A DNA stretch of 64,000 nucleotides from VGKP01 sp964647695 (lineage in GTDB: Archaea; Nanobdellota; Nanobdellia; Pacearchaeales; GW2011-AR1). The stretch's first letter is position 1. Every line of letters starts with the position of its first letter. This document shows, one piece after another, positions 16,987-25,397 of this stretch. The position numbers were made by a program, and so were the translations under genes. The DNA is taken from NCBI GenBank assembly GCA_964647695.1, contig CAZYIS010000003.1, positions 23,915 to 87,914 of the forward strand, in the 5' to 3' direction. The notes under the pieces were generated by a model, which worked only from the letters and a program-made list of their open reading frames with translations, made no database searches and was not told the origin of the DNA.

Positions 16987-17904
16987 TTAATTCTTCTTGT
17001 CTACGATCGTGCTTAGGATAGGACTAGTACTGATTTGAATCAGTCTAAATATTTCTCTCAAATATGAAAGAACAACTGTTTCTTTTCCCTTGGAACTTTC
17101 CAACTGCTTTAGAATCACATCAAAATTGTATTTTCTAGCTTCATTATGTAGCCTATGCACCTTTTCCAAATCTTTTTCTTCGAATGATTCCGACAATAGA
17201 GAGAAATATTTATTTAACTCCAACATTAGTTTTATAGTCCTATCTCCAAGTTTAGGTTTTTTTTCATTCAAATAAACATAAAGATAGTATAGACCATGTT
17301 CTATATGCTGTAGAAATGTTAAAAACTCCCAAAGCAGAACTGGATTTCCTTGCACACTACCTTTAGTAATTAATCTTCTACAGAACAATAAAAATCTATC
17401 ATGATTAGCTCTTATATCATTCATTTCATTAATATTCGAGAATTTTCCTTTTTTGCATTCTTCATTCACAAAATTAATTGTTTCTGAAGTTAACAATAGC
17501 AATCTTTTCATGATAACATCGAACTTTTGATCAGTAGGTTCAGATATATTTTCTATAACTGCTGATTTTTCATCTTTCTTTGTTATTTCGAAACCCAAAA
17601 GCAATGAACTAACTATCTTTTTCAATTCATTTGAAGAATTATTATCTAAATTAGTTATATTTATCTTATCAATGCCTCTCCTGTAGCCATGGGTTAAAAT
17701 TATTCTTAAGTCAGTCCTATTATTTTCATTTATCTCTAAATTCAACTCAGATTTGGTATTAGTCCCTGCTCTGATTATTAATAAATTGTCCTCTTCCTGC
17801 ACATCTATGCTTTCTCCACCCTTCAATCCCTTTTCATCAATCCACTTCTTAGGCAAATAGATGGTATAGCCTCCTCCGCCTTGTTTAATGAGCTTTCTTT
17901 CCAT
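16987..17904 (-). CDS. AbrB-PhoU type regulator
   Basis: Residues 1-45 form a SpoVT/AbrB-like head (KLIKQGGGGYTIYLPKKW, then GESIDVQEEDNLLIIRAG). Residues ~110-300 are helical and resemble two PhoU-type helix bundles. Proteins of this kind are common in archaea and are thought to act in phosphate or general regulation. The target here is unknown. The gene lies between two operons that share a palindromic site, making it one candidate for the factor that binds it. A TATA-like CTTAAATACC lies about 25 bases upstream, so the transcript is probably leaderless. Confidence 0.8.
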   Translation of the reverse strand: MERKLIKQGGGGYTIYLPKKWIDEKGLKGGESIDVQEEDNLLIIRAGTNTKSELNLEINENNRTDLRIILTHGYRRGIDKINITNLDNNSSNELKKIVSSLLLGFEITKKDEKSAVIENISEPTDQKFDVIMKRLLLLTSETINFVNEECKKGKFSNINEMNDIRANHDRFLLFCRRLITKGSVQGNPVLLWEFLTFLQHIEHGLYYLYVYLNEKKPKLGDRTIKLMLELNKYFSLLSESFEEKDLEKVHRLHNEARKYNFDVILKQLESSKGKETVVLSYLREIFRLIQISTSPILSTIVDKKN

Positions 17905-17939
17905 GAATATATCAAATTCTCGTGGTATTTAAGCCTTTT

Positions 17940-17973
17940 GATATGACTGATATCAATAATATCAGAAAGATAT
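17940..17973. promoter_or_regulatory. Phased GATAT array between divergent promoters
   Basis: GATAT occurs at 17940, 17949 and 17969, with its complement ATATC at 17959. This is one copy every 9-10 bases, or about one helical turn. The array lies upstream of the TATA box of the AbrB-PhoU gene and ahead of the operon at 18050, as expected for a cooperative binding site. Confidence 0.45.
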
Positions 17974-18000
17974 TAAAGTCTAATTATTGGTTAATACATT

Positions 18001-18019
18001 GTAACTACATAGTAGCTAC
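18001..18019. promoter_or_regulatory. Candidate operator of the 22-gene operon
   Basis: GTAACTACATAGTAGCTAC is nearly palindromic and almost identical to the site at 14984-14999. It lies after a TATA-like GTTAATACA (17989-17997) and before the Shine-Dalgarno GGAGAAAAG (18035-18043). A bound protein could therefore block initiation. Confidence 0.55.
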
Positions 18020-18049
18020 ATAAAACAAACACACGGAGAAAAGAAAAAA

Positions 18050-18712
18050 ATGAAAAACACAATAAAAAACATCGCAATGTCAACACTAGCAGCAGTCACC
18101 TTGGTAACCCCAAGCGCATCTGCCCTAGACATGACTCCTCATGGAAGAGCAGAAGTAATGATTGGAGATGAAACTTCACTTCTAGACCTAAAGGTAAGTC
18201 AAAATGTGACTGAAAAGCTAAACCTATTTGGAAGAGCAAAACTAACCAGAGATAATCTAAAGCACACTGACACTCCATTCGCATTCATTGACGTAAACTA
18301 TTCTCTAGGCCATGGAATAAACGCAGTCTATGAAACCCAATTCATAGATCTAAAGGATTCTACTTTAATCCAACCTAGATTTGGACTTAGCTATGCTGGA
18401 AAACTTGCAAAGGATCTATCCTTCTTTACCCAAACCAGCGTAAACATCACTCAAGATAAGGATCCTAAGAGAAATGGAGAAAACATTACTAATCTTAGAT
18501 ATGCTCCTAAAATTGGAAACTCAGATTACTATGGTCTAGCCCAGGTTGAAACCTGCACCAACTTTGGAAGCGATGGACTTAATTTCGCAACCCAAAACTT
18601 CAGATTTGGAGTTGGAAAAAGCAAACTAGAAGCAGGTCTTGCCCTAAATCTAAAGGAAACTGACAAAACATTCAGCAGCACAATTGGAGGATTTGTAGCC
18701 TACAAATTTTAA
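18050..18712 (+). CDS. Exported beta-barrel-like protein (porin-like)
   Basis: The 220-residue protein starts with a signal peptide (basic n-region, hydrophobic core, probable cleavage after PSASA at about residue 25). The rest alternates short strands and turns (LFGRAKLTRDN, INAVYETQFIDL, QPRFGLSYAG). It ends GGFVAYKF, with alternating hydrophobic residues and a terminal Phe, as in bacterial outer-membrane barrels. Barrel proteins are not expected in most archaea, so the fold is an inference. It is the first gene of the operon, with GGAGAAAAG before its ATG and an operator-like site upstream. Confidence 0.6.
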   Translation: MKNTIKNIAMSTLAAVTLVTPSASALDMTPHGRAEVMIGDETSLLDLKVSQNVTEKLNLFGRAKLTRDNLKHTDTPFAFIDVNYSLGHGINAVYETQFIDLKDSTLIQPRFGLSYAGKLAKDLSFFTQTSVNITQDKDPKRNGENITNLRYAPKIGNSDYYGLAQVETCTNFGSDGLNFATQNFRFGVGKSKLEAGLALNLKETDKTFSSTIGGFVAYKF

Positions 18713-18716
18713 CACA

Positions 18717-19103
18717 ATGACATCACCACAGTCAATAGAAGATAGAACACTTGAATATGCATCAAGGATAGAACAAAGAATAGAAAAACTTCAAACTGCT
18801 TACAATGCAGCTTCAAAAATTTTAGATAGTCATGATGAACCAGCTCATGAAAGACTTGAAAATGCAAACTTAAAACTAGAATCTATAGTACAAAGTGATC
18901 CTGTTTTTTTGAAATTACTTGAATGTTGGAATAACACCTACGCTTTCTATCCTGCAAATGAAAGCTCAAAGATAACAAAGAAAATTAATGATGAAAGTTA
19001 TAAAATAAGATCTAGAACCATGGATGAAAAAACCTACATGGTCTATCTTGAAACTCCACAATTTGAATTACATGACTTATTATTGGGAGGAGATTCAAAA
19101 TGA
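18717..19103 (+). CDS. Unknown helical protein, 128 aa (operon gene 2)
   Basis: Residues 1-60 form a long charged helix (EYASRIEQRIEKLQTAYNAA) that may be a coiled coil. The C-terminal half contains KTYMVYLETPQFELHDLLL. No family is recognised. It begins four bases after the first exported protein. Its last codons, GGDSK, carry the GGAGG that serves the next gene, which starts at the ATGA overlap. Confidence 0.65.
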   Translation: MTSPQSIEDRTLEYASRIEQRIEKLQTAYNAASKILDSHDEPAHERLENANLKLESIVQSDPVFLKLLECWNNTYAFYPANESSKITKKINDESYKIRSRTMDEKTYMVYLETPQFELHDLLLGGDSK

Positions 19104-19672
19104 CATCCGATAAAAGCAATGTTTTAACCAAATATCACATACTGATGACTCAGAGTAAAACCACTAAAGTAACTAATGAACCTTTAACTAAAAAAACAGC
19201 GGATGAAAGAATTGAAAAGCTAAGAAATAATAGTTTCAATCCCCCCTATAAGATATCTTATGAAATAGTTCCAGTAGAAATCAAATTACCAAAAGCAGGT
19301 CTACCTATTGTAGGAGATAGCCTATACGTTCCAGGAGGATTAGAAAACACATTAATTAGTTCAGGACTAGATAAGGTTTTTATAAAAAGAATTATAGGTG
19401 GTCTAGCCACAGTCAATTCACTTAGATGTGTGAATGATGAATTCTGGGTTGTAGATTTCAAAGAATTGACCTATCCAAATACCCATACTGGATGTGCTGA
19501 CTTATCCGAAGATCGTGTTCCTTATCTATTAGAATCACTTCAGAAGAATCAATCAAGATACGAAAGACTTTACGGAAAAAGAGAAGCTAGAATTATATGT
19601 GATAGAGACAGCGCAAGAGGAGCAGTTGCAGGACAAGACTTTCGTGATTCAAACGAAGGAGATTGGAAATGA
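19100..19672 (+). CDS. Unknown protein, 190 aa (operon gene 3)
   Basis: A basic, Thr/Lys-rich N-terminus precedes a region with strands KISYEIVPVEIKLP and a hydrophobic helix around VFIKRIIGGLATV. A cysteine appears in each of LRCVNDEFWVVDF, TGCADLSED and IICDRDS. No family is recognised. It overlaps its upstream neighbour by ATGA, and its end GDWK supplies AAGGAGA for the second exported protein. Confidence 0.65.
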   Translation: MTSDKSNVLTKYHILMTQSKTTKVTNEPLTKKTADERIEKLRNNSFNPPYKISYEIVPVEIKLPKAGLPIVGDSLYVPGGLENTLISSGLDKVFIKRIIGGLATVNSLRCVNDEFWVVDFKELTYPNTHTGCADLSEDRVPYLLESLQKNQSRYERLYGKREARIICDRDSARGAVAGQDFRDSNEGDWK

Positions 19673-20421
19673 ACGCTCTATCTAAAAATATAGTTATTGG
19701 AGCAACAGGACTAGCATCATTAGTTGCCCCTATGCAAACAAATGCTCAAACCCTCGAAGTAGCAGATCAAAAGCCATTGATAAATAGCCCATACATAAGT
19801 TCAACCATTAAAAGTGAATATGGTGGATCAAGAGGGTTCACATCTTCAACCGGTGGAGCCTGGCAAAATGATTTTGGATTTAACATTGGCAAGGTTACAT
19901 TCGATTGCTGGTCTAACTTTGATGTTCAAAAAAACAAGCTAAACGAAATAGACTATGGTCTTTCCTATGGATTCAATTTTAAGGGTAACAATATTAGCAT
20001 TAGTGCTACTGATTTCACATCTCCAACCAGTGATTTCAAAAACTGTGTTGAAATTGGAGTTAATGTATCAAGAAATCTAACCTCAGGTAAATATCCTCTA
20101 TCAGTCAATGCCTATGCAGGAGAATTATTTGGAGTAAAAGAATATGAAGGACAATTCTTCAGTCTTGGACTTAATCAATCAGTTCCAATTGTAAAGAATG
20201 TAAAACTAGATCTTTCAACCATGGTTGCCTATGATAATCATTACTTTGGAGTTCAAGGTTCTGGATTTTCTCACGCCCAGGTAGGAGCAGGCCTAGATGT
20301 CAAACTAATGAAAGATATTCATGTAAAACCTTTTGTCTCAGTTCAAAAAGCTGTTGAAAGTTTAGGGGGAACTTTCAAAGACAATTTAGTTTACGGACTA
20401 ACTGTCAGCAAGTCTTGGTAA
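19669..20421 (+). CDS. Exported beta-barrel-like protein, second (operon gene 4)
   Basis: The ATG at 19669 overlaps the previous stop and has AAGGAGA in front, so it is preferred to a TTG two codons earlier. The 250-residue protein has a signal peptide (IVIGATGLASLVAPM, likely cleavage near TNAQ). Many amphipathic strands follow (DYGLSYGFNFKG, VEIGVNVSRN, FFSLGLNQSV, HAQVGAGLDVKL) and the chain ends LTVSKSW, with a terminal Trp. The layout resembles an outer-membrane barrel of roughly 10-12 strands. This is inferred from pattern only. Confidence 0.6.
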   Translation: MNALSKNIVIGATGLASLVAPMQTNAQTLEVADQKPLINSPYISSTIKSEYGGSRGFTSSTGGAWQNDFGFNIGKVTFDCWSNFDVQKNKLNEIDYGLSYGFNFKGNNISISATDFTSPTSDFKNCVEIGVNVSRNLTSGKYPLSVNAYAGELFGVKEYEGQFFSLGLNQSVPIVKNVKLDLSTMVAYDNHYFGVQGSGFSHAQVGAGLDVKLMKDIHVKPFVSVQKAVESLGGTFKDNLVYGLTVSKSW

Positions 20422-20422
20422 A

Positions 20423-20896
20423 ATGGCAACCGACTATGGACTTACTGCAAAAATATTAGAACAAAATAATCCTAAAAATCTATTTGAGCTCATTAAGGGA
20501 GATTATAAACCATTTTCAAATTTCAAAATAAAAGTAGATAATAAAAACTTTGAAGAAATTAATCATAAAGGAACTGTAAAAGCAATAAGAGATAGACTAA
20601 AAGGCCTACATTTAACTCTAAGAAGAACCTCTAATGAAAGAATACCCTATTTAGAAATAAATCCTTCCAGAGCAGGACAGATTATCCTAAATCCATATAA
20701 TGCAGAGGTTATACAAACACACCAGGAATCAAAAAATGCTAGTATCACTTATGAAAATGACTCTTTAATGCATGGAAGAAGCCTAAGGGTATATGAAGAA
20801 GGTAATTCATCTTTGGAAATTAAACTAGATGACCAATTTCCCTACATGCTAAAATCCATGGATCCAGACAAAACTGGACTGGGAGCAAGAAAATGA
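20423..20896 (+). CDS. Unknown protein, 157 aa (operon gene 5)
   Basis: It is soluble and basic, with FELIKGDYKPFSNFKIKV, a helix TVKAIRDRLKGLHLTLRR and strand-like YLEINPSRAGQIILN. No family is recognised. It starts one base after the stop of the second barrel-like gene and ends with GARK, whose codons include GGGAG ahead of the next ATG. Confidence 0.62.
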   Translation: MATDYGLTAKILEQNNPKNLFELIKGDYKPFSNFKIKVDNKNFEEINHKGTVKAIRDRLKGLHLTLRRTSNERIPYLEINPSRAGQIILNPYNAEVIQTHQESKNASITYENDSLMHGRSLRVYEEGNSSLEIKLDDQFPYMLKSMDPDKTGLGARK

Positions 20897-21141
20897 GTAA
20901 AGAAGACATTGCTTTTGCGATAGGTGCCACATTTCTAGTTGTTTCTGCATGCACTATTGCATACAGAGGATTTGAAAGAAAATTAGAAAAAGTAGTATCA
21001 CAGTCTAATCCTGCTCTAGTAACTGCTAACACTATAGGCAATTCAACTCCTGATAAATTCTATCAAATAGGGACCAACAGAGCCTATGTTGAAATTGACG
21101 GCCGTTCTATTGAAAGTTATAATTTCGGAGGCATGAAATAA
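20893..21141 (+). CDS. Membrane-anchored small protein, 82 aa (operon gene 6)
   Basis: A single hydrophobic helix lies near the N-terminus (IAFAIGATFLVVSACTIAY, residues ~6-24), followed by a charged stretch and a polar tail. With Arg/Lys after the helix it probably has its C-terminus in the cytoplasm. No family is recognised. Its stop and the next start share one base (TAATG), the only junction of that type in the operon. Confidence 0.62.
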   Translation: MSKEDIAFAIGATFLVVSACTIAYRGFERKLEKVVSQSNPALVTANTIGNSTPDKFYQIGTNRAYVEIDGRSIESYNFGGMK

Positions 21142-21944
21142 TGACTGCCATAAAAACCAATGGATATTCACGTTCTTCTGAACAAAGAGTATTTAGCGGT
21201 GGAAAAAATCATGATTGGATTTTTGACTATCCTGGAGTTTTTTACGATAAAGGATACAAATTAGAAGATGTTTCTTTCAAAGAAGAAAATGCAGGTATAA
21301 TAAACCTGGGTCTACTTTCAGTAACTGGAAATGTTAGTTATTTTAATCAAAACCTAGGTAGACTTAAACTTGGTTCAACCACAAGTTCTTTTTTTTGGTT
21401 AACTCTAACTGATTTAAAAAATTCAATCAAAGAAAAAAATCTTCCAGCAATCTCTAATGAAGATGAAAAAGTTCTAGAAGAAAAACTAGCCTATTCATTA
21501 GGTAACTGGGCCAATCTAAGAAGAACCTATAATCGTGAGAATACTGGAATTCCAGCAGAAATATATATGGAATTTGAAAATGAGGGCAGTCCAACACCCA
21601 TAATAAGAGTCGGACTGGAAAACCTTGCCTATTTACCTATGCATCAAGATAAACCAGCAGTCTTTGCAACACCCTATTTTATAACCGGAAGAGCTAATTT
21701 ACTAGATAAGGTAAAAGCAGTCTGTAATATATTCAAAACTAATGATAGTGTTAAACTAGGCAAATCTAGTCTGACTAAAACCTATCTACCAAGACTTAAT
21801 TTTACAAAAAGTGAACTTAAAGGCACAGGACCTGCCGAGTATGAAGTTAAACTTACCTATTCTTTTAAAGAATTAAGAGAATATGCCTTAACCTGTCCAA
21901 CAGTTCCAAGAGACGGCATTTCTCCAGGAGGAAATGCAAAATGA
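21141..21944 (+). CDS. Unknown protein, 267 aa (operon gene 7)
   Basis: This alpha/beta protein has no export signal or recognised family. Visible stretches are RLKLGSTTSSFFWLTLTDLK, a helical EKLAYSLGNWANLRRTY, and beta-rich IPAEIYMEFENEG and TPIIRVGLENLAYL. It ends GGNAK, coding GGAGGAAATGC before the ATGA overlap with the next gene. Confidence 0.65.
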   Translation: MTAIKTNGYSRSSEQRVFSGGKNHDWIFDYPGVFYDKGYKLEDVSFKEENAGIINLGLLSVTGNVSYFNQNLGRLKLGSTTSSFFWLTLTDLKNSIKEKNLPAISNEDEKVLEEKLAYSLGNWANLRRTYNRENTGIPAEIYMEFENEGSPTPIIRVGLENLAYLPMHQDKPAVFATPYFITGRANLLDKVKAVCNIFKTNDSVKLGKSSLTKTYLPRLNFTKSELKGTGPAEYEVKLTYSFKELREYALTCPTVPRDGISPGGNAK

Positions 21945-22720
21945 AAGACTTTAAGATGGATTGGCTGCCTTTAATCGAAATACCTAAAACTATTCCAGGT
22001 GTTAGTTTTATTTATGATGCCACATTACTAAAGGAATATGATGACCGAGTAGAAGCCGATTTCGATAATAATCCTGCTTTAAAAATTCTAGATTATAGTC
22101 AAGGAGTTGTAAGAGGATCTAATCCTTTTGCCGTTGCACTAATTAATTCTATCGTTTCTCCCCTAGGATATAGAGTTGCAAATCAAGCAGACCTAGAAAA
22201 GACATTAAAAATGAGTGATCTTCCATTATCAGGTCGCTATGAAGATACTGCTTTAGTTCTAAGAAATAGAGAGAATCCAAATTCATATTTAGCTGGAAAT
22301 CTTGCAGACCAAGTTGAAAAGAGAGTATATAATATAAATAATCTAAAAAAACCTTTAGTTATTCCACTCTCGGGATTAGAAGTTGTAAAAGATAATAATT
22401 CTGAATATGGACTTGCTTTCAAATTAACTGACAAAGCACAAATAATTGTAGCTCCAATATTATCAAAAAATAATGGAAGCTATATTGATTCATCTGAAAT
22501 GAACTCAGAAACTGGACTTCCAAATTGCATATTTACTAATGCTAAACCTGGAAATAGACAATTATGGACTAGAGGTTCTGGACTTTCAAGATTGTTGATT
22601 AATGGTGATCTAGATCTTGACTCAAAGGACACTAATCTGTTTAACTCTGGCTCCTATGGTAGAATAGTTTTGGTAAATGATAAATTAGATTCAAGAATAT
22701 TATTCGGAGGAAGAAAATGA
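21941..22720 (+). CDS. Unknown protein, 259 aa (operon gene 8)
   Basis: The protein contains a helical centre and a C-terminal part LWTRGSGLSRLLINGDLDLD. Proteins with this kind of repeated Gly-Leu-Ser-Arg-Leu ending occur as uncharacterised proteins in related archaea (recollection, not a search). No catalytic motif is seen. It ends FGGRK, coding GGAGGAAGA ahead of the next gene. Confidence 0.62.
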   Translation: MKDFKMDWLPLIEIPKTIPGVSFIYDATLLKEYDDRVEADFDNNPALKILDYSQGVVRGSNPFAVALINSIVSPLGYRVANQADLEKTLKMSDLPLSGRYEDTALVLRNRENPNSYLAGNLADQVEKRVYNINNLKKPLVIPLSGLEVVKDNNSEYGLAFKLTDKAQIIVAPILSKNNGSYIDSSEMNSETGLPNCIFTNAKPGNRQLWTRGSGLSRLLINGDLDLDSKDTNLFNSGSYGRIVLVNDKLDSRILFGGRK

Positions 22721-23211
22721 ATTCTACTAAAAAAAGAATAATATCTTTAATGACTGCAGGAATGTTAACTGGAGTTCTAGGGATGTATGATGGAATAAAT
22801 ACCATATTTGATTATCAAGAAACAAAAGAAGTCTCCTCTCTTAAAGAAAAAGGGATCTCAGCAGTAAAAACATTAGAAACTCTTGAAAGAGAAAGAAATT
22901 GGATTACACCCCTTCCAAAAATAGATTATTCATCTGAAAAATTAAAACCCTATTTAGATTCACTCACTAACTTTTATGCTCATAATGATGAGAAAATAAA
23001 AACATTGGATGATGCAATTACCATTGTTAAATCCGACCTAGAAACAATAACAAATAATCCAGTCTATCTGAGAGATAGATCTGAAGTAAAACAAATGGAA
23101 AGAAATGCAGAGATGCATTTCTTTGGAGGATTTGGTTTAATATTAGTTTCATTATGTTATGGAATAGAGTCACTAGTATCAAATAAATCTAAGGATGAGG
23201 GTAAAAAATGA
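22717..23211 (+). CDS. Two-helix membrane protein with helical loop, 164 aa (operon gene 9)
   Basis: A membrane helix near the N-terminus (ISLMTAGMLTGVLGMYDGI) and another near the C-terminus (FFGGFGLILVSLCYGIESL) enclose about 100 mostly helical residues. The layout matches the protein at 38761-39327, which suggests one family. Function is unknown. The helical loop may face outside and contact partners. Confidence 0.65.
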   Translation: MNSTKKRIISLMTAGMLTGVLGMYDGINTIFDYQETKEVSSLKEKGISAVKTLETLERERNWITPLPKIDYSSEKLKPYLDSLTNFYAHNDEKIKTLDDAITIVKSDLETITNNPVYLRDRSEVKQMERNAEMHFFGGFGLILVSLCYGIESLVSNKSKDEGKK

Positions 23212-23465
23212 CTGCCTATGAATTAAGCGAAGTTGTAAAAATAGCAAGAGTATACTGTGAATTAGAAGCCCAAACCATAAATTTTTATGCAGAAAGTTTT
23301 TCGGGTAAGAAAGAAGTATTAGAAACTGCTAAATCATGTATTAAAGCAATAAAAGAATATAGATTAATTCCCGAAGAAATAAGAAAAGAGTTTAATCATG
23401 GAAATTTAGAGTATAATGAATTAGAAAAATTATGTAATGATACTATATTAGGAGGAAAGAAATGA
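23208..23465 (+). CDS. Unknown small helical protein, 85 aa (operon gene 10)
   Basis: It is almost entirely helical and charged (VVKIARVYCELEAQTINFY, then EVLETAKSCIKAIKEYRL). There is no membrane segment and no recognised family. It ends LGGKK, with GGAGG built into its last codons before the ATGA junction. Confidence 0.6.
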   Translation: MTAYELSEVVKIARVYCELEAQTINFYAESFSGKKEVLETAKSCIKAIKEYRLIPEEIRKEFNHGNLEYNELEKLCNDTILGGKK

Positions 23466-23707
23466 CTGCCTATGTAGCCGTATTCAAAGACCTAAAGGGC
23501 AAATATCTTCCTAACTTTTGTTCCGATGAAAGTGCTCACGAGGCAAATCTAGCTCTAGGAAAAGAATTAAACTATGAACTAGTCTATCAAAACAATTTCA
23601 GAAGCTATGAACCCTGCCTAGTTGTAGAAAAATTCATTAGAGATGCCAATGAAAAAGGTAAATTTGATGCTAAAGATCTAGAATCTAGATTGGGAGTAAA
23701 GAAATGA
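23462..23707 (+). CDS. Unknown small protein, 81 aa (operon gene 11)
   Basis: It starts with a strand (AYVAVFKDLKGKYLPNF), has a central helix EANLALGKELNYELVY and ends in a charged helix. It is soluble and no family is recognised. It begins MTAY like the preceding gene, and its tail LGVKK carries GGGAG before the O-methyltransferase start. Confidence 0.6.
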   Translation: MTAYVAVFKDLKGKYLPNFCSDESAHEANLALGKELNYELVYQNNFRSYEPCLVVEKFIRDANEKGKFDAKDLESRLGVKK

Positions 23708-24729
23708 AATCTCAAATATCATTAGATAATCGACTTTTTGGAATCCCTTGTAGAGAAGTTGTAACCTACACAGTTCATTCACTAATAAAGCATTTTGATT
23801 TTTTCAATAAACTTGGAAAAAATGAATGGACTTTTGAAAAAATAACAAAAGAATTTGGTTTCGATGGAAGAGTATTTGATGCAACCTTAAACTATCTAAG
23901 AAAAGAAGGATTATTAGAAAAATCAGGTATAGACTCAACAAAATATGTTTTAACAAAAGACGCGTTAAGATTTTTAACAAGAGAGGGTAAAAATGATTTA
24001 AGCTCATTCGTAACTATTTTGGAAGGTTGTGTTCCAAATAAAGCAGCTGATGCAATTGCTTTTGCTTTAACAACAGGCACCTCTGCAAAGTGGAATGAAA
24101 CAGAAAGTTGGAGTGCGGCTATGAAAAGTGGAGCAATATCTCAAAGATTTTCAGAAGGAATGATGGCTAGAGGAAAATATCTTTCAGAAACATTAGTTAC
24201 TTCATTAAAAGATGTTCTTTCTGATAGAAGAAGTTTACTCGACATCGGAGGATCTTTAGGAGATTATTCTGGAGTCTTCGCTAGAAACAATCCAAATTTA
24301 CAATGCGCTGTTTTTGATTTACCTAAAGTAATTGAAGGCACTAAAAGAAATATATCTCAGAGAGGATATGAAAGAGTAATTACTGTGGACGGGGATTTTT
24401 TCTCAGATAATTTACCAAAAGGATATGATGCACACTTCTATTCTAACGTTTTACATGATTGGACCCAAGAGAAAGTTAAGGTGTTGCTCAAAAAGTCCCA
24501 TGAGGCATTAAATCCATCAGGTAAAATTATAATTCATGGAATGCACCTAAACTCAGATAAAACTGGACCAGAACTAGCCATAGATCATTCTCTTTATCTT
24601 TCAGTATTTACTGAAGGTAGAAACTATTCAACAAAAGAAATTAGTGAAATGCTTAAAGGTGTAGGTTTCAAGAGATCACAGAAATATCATTCAGCAGGAG
24701 GCTATAGTGCTATAGTTGCAACAAAATGA
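23704..24729 (+). CDS. O-methyltransferase, family 2, with winged-helix N-terminus (operon gene 12)
   Basis: Residues ~1-90 form a winged-helix dimerisation domain (WTFEKITKEFGFDGRVFDAT, then YLRKEGLLEKSG). Residues ~150-340 form the SAM-binding fold with motif I LLDIGGSLGDYS, VFDLPKVIEG, and NVLHDWTQEKVKVLLKK, the family signature containing the catalytic-type His. This is the plant COMT / antibiotic O-methyltransferase type, which methylates hydroxyls of small aromatic or lipid molecules. Its presence suggests the operon makes or modifies a small molecule, but the substrate is unknown. Confidence 0.88.
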   Translation: MKSQISLDNRLFGIPCREVVTYTVHSLIKHFDFFNKLGKNEWTFEKITKEFGFDGRVFDATLNYLRKEGLLEKSGIDSTKYVLTKDALRFLTREGKNDLSSFVTILEGCVPNKAADAIAFALTTGTSAKWNETESWSAAMKSGAISQRFSEGMMARGKYLSETLVTSLKDVLSDRRSLLDIGGSLGDYSGVFARNNPNLQCAVFDLPKVIEGTKRNISQRGYERVITVDGDFFSDNLPKGYDAHFYSNVLHDWTQEKVKVLLKKSHEALNPSGKIIIHGMHLNSDKTGPELAIDHSLYLSVFTEGRNYSTKEISEMLKGVGFKRSQKYHSAGGYSAIVATK

Positions 24730-25397
24730 AAGAATTTAAAGTGAAACATCAGGGAGAGAACCTATTTTTTTATTTTCCCTATGCAGGTAGTGCAGATTTA
24801 CAAAGTCTAGCAAAGCAAATGAATCTATCAGCAGTGACATTTCCAACATTCTCTCAAACAGTTTCTCTTATTTATGAGGCCCATAATCAACCAGATCATC
24901 CCATTGCTAAAAGCATTTTAGAATCTTTAAGTCATGCTGGGGAGGGATTAACTTCCATGACTCTTGTACGTGGAATGAAAGATTATATTCAGATAATTGA
25001 AGGCAAAGATTTACAATATGAATTTAAGATTCATTCACTTCAAGAACTTGCAGAGAAAGGTATACTTGAACATAAAAACAACACAATAAGAACCTCGAGT
25101 TATGGGAGGAATGATAATAATTTAGGTCCTTTAGAATTAGAAAGAAATGAATATATTAATAAAATCGCAGGAGATGAAGGAGCTAAAAAGATTGCCGAAC
25201 TTGTAGCCTATAGTAATAAACCTGCAGAGATAACACAACCATATCAAGATCAAGTAGGTGCGGCGATTATAAGAAAATATGATGGAAAATTCGAGATAAG
25301 CTTTGGAGCAGCAGATCATAGAGTATTTGGCTACATGCCCTGGAGATCTAATAAACAAAAAAGTTTAGTTTCTAGACTTATTAGAGGTAAAAAATGA
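24726..25397 (+). CDS. Unknown protein, 223 aa (operon gene 13)
   Basis: It has an alpha/beta composition: strand FKVKHQGENLFFYFPYAG, helical ADLQSLAKQMNL, and a C-terminal GKFEISFGAADHRVFGYMPW. No family is recognised. This is the one ATGA junction with no clear GGAGG before the start, so its expression may depend wholly on coupling to the methyltransferase. Confidence 0.6.
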   Translation: MKEFKVKHQGENLFFYFPYAGSADLQSLAKQMNLSAVTFPTFSQTVSLIYEAHNQPDHPIAKSILESLSHAGEGLTSMTLVRGMKDYIQIIEGKDLQYEFKIHSLQELAEKGILEHKNNTIRTSSYGRNDNNLGPLELERNEYINKIAGDEGAKKIAELVAYSNKPAEITQPYQDQVGAAIIRKYDGKFEISFGAADHRVFGYMPWRSNKQKSLVSRLIRGKK

